NCBI RefSeq assembly: GCF_000003815.2
Contig: NC_049979.1
Location: 31,142,417-31,172,956 of the forward strand
Length of the DNA stretch: 30,540 nucleotides
Reading direction: 5' to 3'
DNA from: Branchiostoma floridae
Taxonomy: Eukaryota; Chordata; Leptocardii; Amphioxiformes; Branchiostomatidae
Position numbers and translations under genes: made by a program. Positions 1 to 9,671 of the stretch are shown piece by piece (positions within the stretch are counted from its first letter, which is position 1; each line of letters begins with the position of its first letter). A model generated the notes under the pieces. The model worked only from the letters and a program-made list of their open reading frames with translations. It was not told the DNA's origin and did no database searches.

Positions 1-620
1 AATTTTGGGTAAAAAAATCTCAATTTGCTCTTCTGAGGCAAAAAGAGCCTTTTTTCAAATAAAAAACGATGCCGCGACACGATGTCCTATTTTCTTTAAA
101 TCAACTTTATTGTGTGCAGAATATTTTTTGACATCAAATATGCATTTTTTAGGTAAAAAAAAAACACAATTCGATCTTCTGGGCATATTAAAAGAGCATT
201 TTTTCGAATTAAAAAACTATGTCGCGACACGATGTCCGATTTTCTTCAAACCAACTTTATCGGGTGCGGAATAATTTTTTGACAGGGAATATGCATGTTT
301 TGGGTAAAAAAATTTCAATTTGCTCTTCTGAGGCAAATAGAGCATGTTTTTTCAATAAAAAAATTATGTTGCGAGACGATGTCCGGTTACCTTCAAACCA
401 ACTTTATTGGATGCGGAATAATTTTTTGACGACAAATATGCAAATATTGGGTAAAAAAATCTTAATTTGCTCTTCGGAGGCAAAAAGACTATTTTTTTCA
501 CATAAAAAATTATGTCGTGACACAGTGTCCGATTTTTTTTCAAACCAGCTTTCTTGGTTGCGGTATAATTTTTTGACATCAAATATGCAAATTTTGGGTA
601 AAAAAACCTCAATTTGCTCT
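1..620 (-). repeat. Satellite array, ~146-bp unit, minus orientation
   Basis: About four units of an AT-rich tandem repeat are read here as the reverse complement of the units that follow. Recurrent landmarks are a TGTCGCGACA-type palindrome, TTATTCCGCACCCAATAAAG and GCTCTTTTTGCCTCAGAAGA, all seen inverted. The array continues beyond the left edge of the window. Short open frames across it exist only because units repeat in register; none looks like a protein. Confidence 0.93.
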
Positions 621-3600
621 TATTATTCCGCACCCAATAATGTTGGTTTCAAGAAAATCGGACATCGTGTCGCGACATAATTTTTTTAATGCGAAAAAAT
701 ACTTTTTTTGCCTTAGAAGAGCAAATTGAGGTTTTTTGACCCAAATCATGCATATTTCATGTCACAAAATTATTCCGCACCCAATAAAGTTGCTTTAAAG
801 AAAATCGGACATCGTGTCGCGACATAACTTTTTTATGCGAAAAAATGCTCTTTTTGCCTCAGAAGAGCAAATCGAGGTTTTTTTTAACCAAAATTTGCAT
901 ATTTGATGTCAAAAAAAATATTCCGCATCCAATAAAGTTGGTTTGATTGTAACCGGACATCGTGTCGCAACATTATTTTTTATGCTAAAAAATGCTCTTT
1001 TTGCCTCAGAAGAGCAAATTAAGGTTTTTTGACCCAAAACAAGCCTATTTCATGTCAAAAAATCATTCCGCACCCAATAAAGTTGGTTTAAAGAAAATCG
1101 GACATAGTGTCGCGACATAATTTTTTTATGCGAAAAAATGCTCTTTTTGCCTCAGAAGAGCAAATTGAGGTTTAATAACCCAGAAGTTGAATATTTGATG
1201 TCAAAAAATTATTACGCACCCAATAAAGTTGGTTTAAGCAAAATCGGACATCGTGTCGCGACATAATTTTTTATGCGCAAAAAATGGTCTTTTTGCCCCA
1301 GAAGAGCAAATTGAGGTTTTTTGACCCAAAAGTTACATATTTGATGTCAAAAAAGTATTCCGCACCCAATAAAGTTGGTTTGAAGAAAATCGGACATTGT
1401 GTCACGACATAATTTTTTATGTGAAAAAATACTCTTTTTGGCTCATAAGAGCAAATTAAGATTTTTTGACCCAAAATTTGCATATTTGATGTTACAAAAT
1501 TATTCCTCGTCCAATAAAGTTGGTTTGAAGGTAACCGGACATCCTCTCGCAACATTACTTTTTTATGCTAAAAAATGCTATTTTTGCCTCAGAAGAGCAA
1601 TTTGAGGTTTTTTACCCAAAACATGCATATTTCATGTTAAAAATTTAATCCGCATCCAATAAAATTGGTTTGAAGGTAACCGGACATCGTGTCGCAACAT
1701 TATTTTTTAATGATAAAAAAATGCTCTTTTTGCCTCAGAAGAGCAAATTGAGGTTTTTTGACCCAAAAGTTGCATATTTGATGTCAAAAAATTATTCCGC
1801 ACCCAAGAAAGCTGGTTTTAAGAAAATCGGACAACGTGTCGCGACATAATTTTTTTATGCATTTTTTTTGCCTCAGAGATCAAATTGGGGATTTTTTACC
1901 CAAAACATGCATATTTCATGTCACAAAATTATTCCGCATCCAATAAAGCTGGTTTGAAGAATTTCGGACATTGTGTCACGACCCACTTTTTTATGTGCAA
2001 AAAAAACTCAATTTGGCTCCGAAAAGCAAATTGAGGTTTTATGACCCCAAAGTTTGCAAATCTGAGGGCAAAAAATTTTTTCCGCACCCAAGAAAGCCGG
2101 TTTTAAGAAATCCGGAAAACCGGGTCGCCCCCATAATTTTTTTATAGCCAAAAAATTTTTTTTTGCCTCCGAGTTGCCCCTTTGGGGATTTTTTACCCAA
2201 AACATGCATATTTCATGTCACAAAATTATTCCGCATCCAATAAAGTTGGTTTGAAGAAAATCGGACATTGTGTCACGACACAATTTTTTATGTGAGAAAA
2301 ATACTCTTTTTGGCTCAGAAGAGCAAATTAAGATTTTTTGACCCAAAAGTTGCATATTTGATGTCACAAAATTATTCCGCATCCAATAAAGTTGGTTTGA
2401 AGGTAACCGGACATCGTCTCGCAACATTATTTCTTATGCTAAAAAAATGCTCTTTTTGCCTCAGAAGAGCAAATTGAGTTTTTGTGACAAAAAAAAATGC
2501 ATATTTCATGTCAAAAAATTATTCCGGACCCAATAATGTTGGTTTCAAGAAAATTAGACATCGTGGCGCAACATCATTTTTTTCATGCGAATAAATGCTC
2601 TTTTTGCCTCAGAAGAGCAAATTAAGATTTTGTACCCAAAATTTCAAAAAATTATTCCGCACCCAAGAAAGTTGGTTTGAAGGTAACCGGACATCGTCTC
2701 GCAACATTATTTTTTATGCTAAAAAAATGCTCTTTTTGCCTCAGAAGAGCAAATTGAGTTTTTGTGACAAAAAAAATGCATATTTCATGTCAAAAAATTA
2801 TTCCGGACCCAATAATGTTGGTTTCAAGAAAATTAGACATCGTGGCGCAACATCATTTTTTTCATGCGAATAAATGCTCTTTTTGCCTCAGAAGAGCAAA
2901 TTAAGATTTTTTACCCAAAATTTGCATATTTGAAGTGAAAAAATTATTCCGCATCCAATAAAGTTGGTTTGAAGGTAACCGGACATCGTGTCGCAACCTT
3001 ATCTTTTATTGCAAAAACATGCTCTTTTTGCCTCCGAAGAGCAAATTGAGGTTTTTGGACCAAAAAAATGCATATTTCATGTCAAAAAATTATTCCGCAC
3101 CCAAGAAAGTTGGTTTGAAGAAAATCGGACATCGTGTCGCGGCATGATTTTTTTTTTGCAAAAAAATGCTCTTCTAATATGCCTCAGAAGAGCGAATTGA
3201 GGTTTTTTGACCCAATACATGCATATTTCATGTGAAAGAAATATTCCGCACCCAATAAAGTTGGTTTAAAGAAAATAGGACATCATGTCGCGGCATCGTT
3301 TTTTTTTTATTGGAAAAAATGCTCTTTTTGGCATAGATGATCAAATTGAGGTTGGATATTTGATGTCAAAAAATTATTCCGCACCCAATGAAGTTGGTTT
3401 GAAGAAAATTGAACATCGTGTCACGACATAATTTTTTTATGCGAAAAAATGCTCTTTTTGCCTCAGAAGAGCTAATTGAGATTTTTTACCCAAAATTTGC
3501 ATATTTGATGTAAAAAAATTATTCCGCATCCGGACATCGTGTCGCAACATCATTCTTTTATGCTAAAAAATGCTCTTTTTGCCTCAGAAAAGCAAATTGG

Positions 3601-3845
3601 GGTTTTTTGATCCAAAAATTATATTTTCTATGTCAAAAAATTATTCCGCACCCAATAAAGTTGGGTTTAAGAAAATCGGACATCGTGTCGTGGCATCATT
3701 TTTTTACACGAAAAAATGCTCTTTTTGCCTCAGAAGAGCAAATTGAGATTTTTTGACCCAAAAAATGCATATTTCATGTCAAAAAAATATTCCGCAACCA
3801 ATAAAGGACATTGTGTCGCGGCATCGTTTTTTTATTTAAAATAAG
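621..3845 (+). repeat. Satellite array, ~146-bp unit, plus orientation
   Basis: About 22 copies of the same unit in the opposite orientation. The spacing between successive TGCTCTTTTTGCC landmarks is 145-147 bp (for example 846, 993, 1139, 1285, 1430, 1576). At least three variants mix: one with GAAAATCGG plus CGCGACATAA, one with GGTAACCGG plus CGCAACATTA, and one with GAAAATTAGACATCGTGGCG. Adjacent variants form higher-order dimers. The array has no coding content. Confidence 0.95.
2398..2908 (+). repeat. Higher-order dimer duplicated at 280-bp spacing
   Basis: The segment from 2398 to about 2633 recurs almost base for base from about 2678 to 2908. Both copies hold the GGTAACCGG variant followed by the GAAAATTAGACATC variant. 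The near-identity against the more diverged neighbouring monomers points to a recent local duplication, such as unequal exchange, or to an assembly duplication. Confidence 0.8.
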
Positions 3846-3847
3846 GC

Positions 3848-4206
3848 CACACTAATTTAATTTCTTTGTTCACGGATTCGCTCGCTCCTATTTTTTGGAA
3901 AAAAAAAATAAAAATAAAAATTACCAAGCAGCAAATTTTCACCATTAATGAAACCATTCACCAACTTTCTGGTGTAGCAAACTGGCCTTTATATTATAAG
4001 CTCCTTTAAGTGTGGGTACAGGTGCTGTTACCGTACTATAATAGTGTTTTTGTACTTTTTTCAAGCTGAAAACTTTTTTTCTTTATGTTTTGGATTTGCC
4101 GTTACCTTTACTGCAACCATTTAACAATTTTTATTTTTACTTTTATTTCGCCCTCTCGCCCCATTTTTTTATGAAAAAATCCGTGAACCAAGAAATTAAA
4201 GTTAGG
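3848..4206. mobile_element. ~360-bp inverted-repeat element between satellite arms
   Basis: The left end carries TTAATTTCTTTGTTCACGGA (about 3857-3876) and the right end carries its near-exact complement TCCGTGAACCAAGAAATTAA (about 4180-4199), giving terminal inverted repeats of roughly 25 bp. The interior is AT-rich with poly-T and poly-A tracts and no reading frame. Satellite units on the left run plus and those on the right run minus, so the element lies at the centre of an inverted repeat. Its exact ends and target duplication could not be fixed. It could be a MITE or the core of a larger foldback element. Confidence 0.65.
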
Positions 4207-4524
4207 TGCAGAATAATTTTGTGACATCAAACATGCAACTTTGGGGTAAAAAAAACCTCAATTTGATCTTCTAAGGCAAAAAGAACATTTTTTTTCGCAT
4301 AAAAAAAATAATGTTGCGACACGATTCCGGTTTTCTTCAAACCAACTTTATTGGGTGCGGAATAATTTTTTGACATTTAATATGCAACTTTTGGGTAAAA
4401 AACCTCGATTTGCTCTTCTAAGGCAAAAAAGAGCATTTTTTCACATAAGAAAATGATGTTGCGATACGATGTCCGGTTTTCTTCAAATCAACTTTATTGG
4501 GAGTGGAATAATTTTTTAAACAAA
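4200..4524 (-). repeat. Satellite array, minus orientation (right arm)
   Basis: Just over two units of the 146-bp satellite are present in the same orientation as positions 1-620, for example the segment reading GTTGCGACACG followed by CCGGTTTTCTTCAAACCAAC. The arm is interrupted at 4525 by a MITE, and a last 27-bp piece (4737-4763) lies beyond that insertion. Confidence 0.88.
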
Positions 4525-4526
4525 TA

Positions 4527-4734
4527 CTGTAAATGCATTGAAGTTCGCGGGGATTTGATTTCGCGGTAGCGGGAAAAGGGACTTTTCGGGGTGGATTTAA
4601 TTTCGCGGTTACACTATAGACTGCAGCCTAATACCACAATAGAAAAAAATTCGCGGTGGATTTAAGTTTGCGGTGAAGTGGTCACCGCAAAAACCGCGAG
4701 TATAAATCCACCGCGAACAATTCTGCATTTACAG
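4527..4734. mobile_element. 208-bp MITE with TA target duplication
   Basis: The element begins CTGTAAATGCA and ends TGCATTTACAG, with a TA dinucleotide on each side (4525-4526 and 4735-4736). Removing the element and one TA restores the satellite sequence CAAATATGCAAATTTTGGGT seen in intact units, so this is a clean insertion into the satellite. Motifs of the type TTCGCGG and CCGCGAA recur inside. There is no coding capacity. A TA duplication fits Tc1/mariner-like or other TA-targeting transposases as the mobilising source. Confidence 0.88.
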
Positions 4735-4762
4735 TATGCAAATTTTGGGTAAAAAGATCTAA

Positions 4763-4895
4763 CAGCCAGTAATCGACGGACAATAGGTGTAAAATATTAC
4801 TCCCAACCCCTCGCGTGCCTTCAATTTATTAGTTAGTTACTCTGCATCTGAAAGAACCGATTTCATGGGTGTTGACCTCGCTAAAAATTTAGTTC
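4763..4895 (-). repeat. Dispersed repeat, copy 1 (inverted partner at 26573)
   Basis: Read on the minus strand, this stretch contains AGCGAGGTCAACACCCATG, then TTCTTTCAGATGCAGAGTAA, and further on CACCTATTGTCCGTCGATTA. The same order of blocks occurs on the plus strand at 26573-26703 with scattered substitutions. The family is not recognised. Confidence 0.7.
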
Positions 4896-4947
4896 ATGTG
4901 ATTTAGAGACGAGCCCCCACCCCCCAGCCCAGGGAAAACCCAAAAAG

Positions 4948-5235
4948 CCCAGTCTGGATAGGGTTAACAGCAGAATCATCGCAATCCGTATGGCAGCAAA
5001 GCCACTCAACATCACTATCATCCAAGTGCATGCAACAACATCTGACTACAATGATGAGGCTATTGAAGCCTTCTATTAAGACCTGAGAAACACCATCAAC
5101 AACTCCAACAAGAAAGACTTCTTTATCGTCCAAGGAGACTGGAATGCCAAAGTAGGTCCTGATGCTTACAGTCAATGGGCAGGCACTGTGGGTCGTTGCA
5201 GTCTCGGCGAGACGAACGACAGAGGATACAGACTC
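4948..5235 (+). pseudogene. RTE-like LINE endonuclease fragment, 5' part
   Basis: Conceptual translation of the frame through AGA ATC ATC GCA gives a stretch typical of the apurinic-endonuclease domain of RTE-clade non-LTR retrotransposons: RIIAIR near the start, a TIIQVHATTSDYNDEAIEAF block, then FFIVQGDWNAKVGPD with the conserved GDWNAKVG motif. A TAA codon falls after EAFY, so the frame is dead. The 5' end is truncated. The coding match breaks at 5236, where a DNA transposon is inserted, and resumes in the same frame at 6146. The RTE assignment comes from motif recognition only. Confidence 0.82.
5227..5235 (+). repeat. Target-site duplication, left copy
   Basis: TACAGACTC directly abuts the left end of the 901-bp element and is repeated exactly at 6137-6145 on the other side. 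Confidence 0.9.
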
Positions 5236-6136
5236 GGGTTTTCGGAAAAACCCTGTCCAGTCCAGACAGGGAAATGGGGAGGAAAACCCTGTCCAGTCTT
5301 AAAAGAGGGTCTGCATAGGGGTTCCTGGCAATACTTAAAACTATTACTTCAGACAGCACTTACACTAAATTGATACACATAACTATAGAATCGCCCGCGG
5401 GAGCATAATGAGTGACCCAAAGGTGCAATATGCATGCACACAAAGTCAGTTCTGTCAAATTAACACCTATTTGGTAGAGCATTAGGAGGAGAGAATTACA
5501 CCCATTGTCCGTCAAGCAATGGATAATGAGTGTCCGTCAATTTCGGGTTGTGATTTAGTGGCAATACATTACAAAGACAGGCTTTGAAAGGTTTTCTTTA
5601 AATGATAAGTGTGCAGCACTCATTTTGAGAGCTGGTCTGTTTAAATCCCGGTTTAATAGAATGACTGCGAAAGATTCCAATATCAACACGACTTTAGTAC
5701 ACAATGTTATAACATTACATATTTTTTACAATGCCCTACAATAAAGCCGAGATGGCATTTTTCAAACCCTAGAGGCTTTAGAGGCAAGTTGTGAGCTATA
5801 TAGAACTATGTATCATTTTCAAAATAAAGTGTTTTATTTGCAAAAAATATGCCGTAAGGCTATTGATAGCATGTTCAGTCTCAAAGACTTAAAGAGTAGA
5901 AGTTTTTTATATGATGCACAGAAGTAGCAATGATTTTTGTTAAGTTATAATTTTTGTATGACATTGTGTCACACTTCAAGTTGATGTTATTTCTGTGCTT
6001 AGCCATATTAAAGATAAAAAAATGCTGTTATATACTAGTAATTAGTAGCTTACAACGTATACCCCCATGCAGATCCTCTTTTCAGACTGGACAGGGTTTT
6101 CCGTATTCCGGACTGGACAGGTTTTTCCGAAAACCC
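5236..6136. mobile_element. 901-bp non-autonomous DNA transposon, MULE-like
   Basis: The left end starts GGGTTTTCGGAAAAACCCTG and the right end finishes with the complement CAGGTTTTTCCGAAAACCC. The inverted similarity continues for roughly 80 bp, through GGAAAACCCTGTCCAGTC and on to GGGTCTGCATAGGGG at the left against the complement of CCCCCATGCAGATCC at the right. It is flanked by perfect 9-bp repeats and splits a LINE frame cleanly. There is no transposase frame inside. Long terminal repeats with a 9-bp duplication are characteristic of the Mutator (MuDR) superfamily; if the true duplication is 8 bp, hAT or P-type origin becomes possible. Confidence 0.87.
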
Positions 6137-6145
6137 TACAGACTC
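6137..6145 (+). repeat. Target-site duplication, right copy
   Basis: TACAGACTC at the right edge of the 901-bp element matches 5227-5235 exactly and leads straight into the continuing LINE sequence. Confidence 0.9.
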
Positions 6146-6575
6146 CTAGAGTTTGCACACAGCCAGAAAATTACCTTGGCCAATACACACCACCGCCACA
6201 AACTGTCAAGATGTGCTACGTGGCACTCACCCAATTGAGAGGTACACAATCAGATTGACTTTTTCCTTGCACCACGTCGTTTCAAATTAAGCATCAACAT
6301 GGCTAAAACAAGGACATTTTCAGGAGAGGACATCGGTAGCGACCATGACATGGTTCTACTGAATTTCAAGCTTAAGTTAAGAAGTCAGAAGAAACAGAAG
6401 AACCTCGGATCCGTTACGACCTGAGAAAGCTACAAGACCCATTCATAGCTGCAGACTTCAAAGCCCAACTTGGCGGCAGGTTTGCAGCACTTAACCAGTA
6501 CTTCATGAAGACATCGATACCCTCACTGAAAACATCAAGGAAGCAATGCATGAAACTGCTGCAAAGTACTCTCCA
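6146..6575 (+). pseudogene. RTE-like LINE endonuclease fragment, 3' part
   Basis: This resumes the frame broken at 5235. It reads LEFAHSQKITLANT, then a THHRHKLSRCATWHSPN segment, NQIDFFLAPRRF and finally GEDIGSDHDMVLLNF, where SDHD is the conserved catalytic histidine motif of the AP-endonuclease fold. A TGA replaces a codon just before the EVHNQID segment. The similarity decays downstream: the linker following the endonuclease is still readable (PFIAADFKAQLGGRFAAL) but then shifts frame. No reverse transcriptase domain follows, so the copy is truncated at its 3' side by about 6575. Confidence 0.82.
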
Positions 6576-6653
6576 AGCAGAGGTTGGTGGGAAAAATCGT
6601 GACCTATTCCTATCATATTTTTTTTGACCGGCCTTCCCACCAACCTCTGCTGG
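6574..6653. repeat. 80-bp hairpin element with 18-bp perfect arms
   Basis: AGCAGAGGTTGGTGGGAA at 6576-6593 is repeated as its exact reverse complement at 6634-6651, with a 40-base T-rich spacer. It sits where the LINE similarity ends and about 220 bp before the helicase start codon. It may be a minimal foldback or MITE, or a deletion derivative of one. Confidence 0.75.
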
Positions 6654-7084
6654 GGAACGGAGGCTCAAAGCTAATTAGCAGCTAATCGCTATCCTATCAA
6701 ACTCCACTTACCACTACTGGCAACCTCACTTGGCGTGTAGATGTGAATTACGCCCTCCCGACCATGGAAGCCAAAATCCCGACTTCCTGGTTGCGACATG
6801 GCCCGGCGATTTTCCGTTACTTGTCAACTTCAGGTCAGCTCAGTTTGAATGTCTAACGGACGACTACTAACATGGAGGAAAGAGTAAAGCGAGTTTTTAA
6901 CGATTTCTGGGGCTTTGAAGTCAGCAAAGACCAGCTGACGGCCGTGTTGGCAGTTTTAGAAGCCAAGGACGTCTTCGTGGGAATGGCTACGAAGTCTCTA
7001 TGCTTTCAGTGCGTGCCGCTGTGCTTGACTGAACCAAAAGTTGTTGTGGTTGTATCACCGCTACGAGCGCTCGTTAGTGACCAG

Positions 7085-7591
7085 GTAAGGCAAAGTTTGC
7101 TCATTTGTCCTTCTGTTTATAGAACCTGTGATTAATACAATGAATTTTTTTTGTGTTTATAGCATCGAGCGATCTTTGACATGCGTACTACAATATACAC
7201 ATGCGCCGATCGCTGAGGGGGGCGGCATCCAGATTTGGCGATTTGTTTTTGAAAGTTATCTCATGTATTACGCACCAGTCTGTGCTTGTTTGTAGGTGTT
7301 GGTCAATAGAAGCCAATTCGCTAATGCCAAATAAACTGCAGATAAATTCAGGTATAATGTTTGTCAAGATCTTAGCTTTTTCCGTCAATGCTCAGAACGT
7401 TGGTGCTTTATCGTAATGCTATTGGTTTTGTTGCATTCTTCACCAGCAAGAACCATACGCAACTGTTACTAACTGTGGTGTAACCATATTCATGTTTGTC
7501 CAGTTTATCGTAATGCTATTGGTTTTGTTGCATTCTTCACCAGCAAGAACCACATGTAACTGTTACTAAACCTTGGCATATTATGTTACAG
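7085..7591 (+). other. Helicase intron 1 with a 97-bp-offset direct duplication
   Basis: The intron starts GTAAGG and ends TTACAG. Inside, the block starting TTTATCGTAATGCTATTGGT at 7407 recurs at 7504, identical for about 48 bases and similar for about 64. No coding sequence is seen; short frames here carry no helicase similarity. Confidence 0.8.
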
Positions 7592-7979
7592 ATCCACCGT
7601 TTCCAGACAGCTACTGGTTACAAAGCTATCCATTTGAAAAGCATGGAAGAGATCAAGCGGTACATGGAAAACCCTGACAAAGATGTTCGTCTGGGTAAGT
7701 AAAAAATAATAATAGACAAAGTACATTCCAAATGAGGGATACTCACCTGGGATAGAATTAAAGTGATTTTTTTAGTGGATTTTTATGTAATACAGAATTA
7801 CTTTTTGATATGATTGGGATCTCAATAGCTGCTATTGCTAACAAGTTTCTTTCTTGCTCTTTCAGTTTTCATGGCACCTGAGGAGCTTACCTCACCAGTG
7901 GGGAAAACCCTGATGCAGAATCCTCCACTTCCCATAGCGCTGGTGGCTGTTGACGTTAGGCACACACTATTCCAGAGTG

Positions 7980-8409
7980 GTGAGTTCATATTAACTATCC
8001 ACAATAATCATGATCATAATCTACAGTTAATAAGACAACAAACTAGTAAAATAGTATTGTCATTGAAGTTGTGTCTTGGCATAACACAGTGTGCAGGGAA
8101 AGTTAGAAGGACATGAAATTTTATCTTTGCATTTACACATCTTTATGTAGTCTCCATGGAAAAACAAAGGGTTCAATAGTTACTCAGAATCACTCATCAC
8201 ATCAATATTATCCAAAAGGCCATCAAGGTTCATTACATACTGCAACACATTCTCTCTCCCACAATTTACAAGGCTTCAGTAATTACAATACATGTATACA
8301 AGCTTATGAAACTTGTTCTGGTCAAATACACTTTTAGTCAAAGTAACACAACTACTGAACCATTAGTATAATCTTGTCACATACACAAAGTAACAATGTC
8401 CTTTCACAG
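7980..8409 (+). other. Helicase intron 3
   Basis: Begins GTGAGT and ends TTTCACAG. It is AT-rich with open frames that show no recognisable protein. The intron joins the exon carrying the degraded motif II to the exon carrying WGTDFRTAF. Confidence 0.75.
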
Positions 8410-8636
8410 GGGAACAGACTTCAGGACAGCCTTCCAGAACATTGGATCTCTGTGGGCTGGATTGCCAGGAACACCATTCATGGCTTTGACAGCTACAGCC
8501 ACCGCTTCAAAAGGCAGTCCTGAAATCACTCCACATGAGTGACCCCAGGAACCCAACTAAAGTTCCGACCATCATCAAGGGGAGCCTAGACAGAAAGAAC
8601 ATCTTTCTGGTCCCGAAGAAAATCTACAGCATAAAG

Positions 8637-9008
8637 GTAGAATCATCCACAAATTATCATACAAAATGGAATATGGTTTCAATATACATTTCTTAACCCA
8701 CATAACCAAGTCGCAAGTTACCTTCTATAATCACAACTGTTAATTTGATTTCTCAAATTCAAAAACCTGTCATCATTATCCTACCCAAATACATTTGTAC
8801 AACATATCTTAATGTATAATGTATACATTATGCATTCTTCAAAACATCTGTACAGTAGAATAATGAGCATATATACATTTCAGATAGTGAAAATCAACTA
8901 ATCACAATGTGTAATGTATTCACCTGGTTTGTTATTTGCTTGTGCATTCTTTTCCAGTACAACATTTGGTGTGTTTGAAAACTTACTTTAAGTGTTTGTT
9001 GTTTACAG
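8637..9008 (+). other. Helicase intron 4
   Basis: Begins GTAGAA and ends GTTTACAG. It contains a perfect 16-bp palindrome, ATAATGTATACATTAT, at 8816-8831. Nothing else was recognised. Confidence 0.7.
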
Positions 9009-9266
9009 GAGGACCTTGGCCCTCTGATCCACATGATCGAGAAAGCTGAGGATGCAGCCAGCATAGAAAAACACATTGTCTATGCTGGTAAGAAACAAAA
9101 GTGTATAGATATATGGGAACTCTTAACCGCAGCATGCAAGTCCACCACCCGAGGAACCGTAAGGACGTTCCATGCGGACATGTCACGAAAGGCAAAGGAT
9201 GACATTCTGCAGGGCTTCAGGGATGGGAGAATACGGATCATAGTGGCCACAGTTGCATTTGGCATT

Positions 9267-9671
9267 GTACAGTCACACTTTTAGTTTTACACCTGTGTTC
9301 ATTAGTTGGTAACTGGTGGCGAAGACCTCAGTGTATCAAAGTAAAGTTCAAAAGTACATGTAATTCAGTATTGGAAAAATATATGTCAATTGTTTTTATG
9401 TGTAAGTCTGGAGAAAAAGTATATGCAAATGCAATATAAAAATGTGCCAATAAAGAAACAAAGAATGGGAAACAGCAGTCTGTAATGTTTTGAAAAAAAA
9501 ACATACATATATGTTGCATTGGACTTAATCATGTGGGATACTAAGCAGAAGTAATGAAAATGTTACTGTTGCATTCAAATGTTTGGATGAAACTTGCCTG
9601 CATGCTCCAAATTGTTTTTTGTGAGGTAACAAATTAAGGCTTCTCTAATTGCACAAATATTTCTCTTATAG
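9267..9671 (+). other. Helicase intron 5
   Basis: Begins GTACAG and ends CTTATAG, splitting the motif between VATVAFG and GIDFPDV. AT-rich, with no feature recognised. Confidence 0.75.

Noticed and set aside
219-680. Open frames of 70-153 codons in the first 3.2 kb
   Set aside because: They lie wholly in the AT-rich satellite, change frame with unit length variation and appear on both strands.
1-4500. CRISPR-like array
   Set aside because: The unit repeats along its whole length with no unique spacers, and the context is eukaryotic.
6655-6871. Terminal repeat of a helicase-bearing transposon
   Set aside because: No matching inverted sequence was found beyond the DUF6589 exons up to 16 kb, so element boundaries are not claimed.
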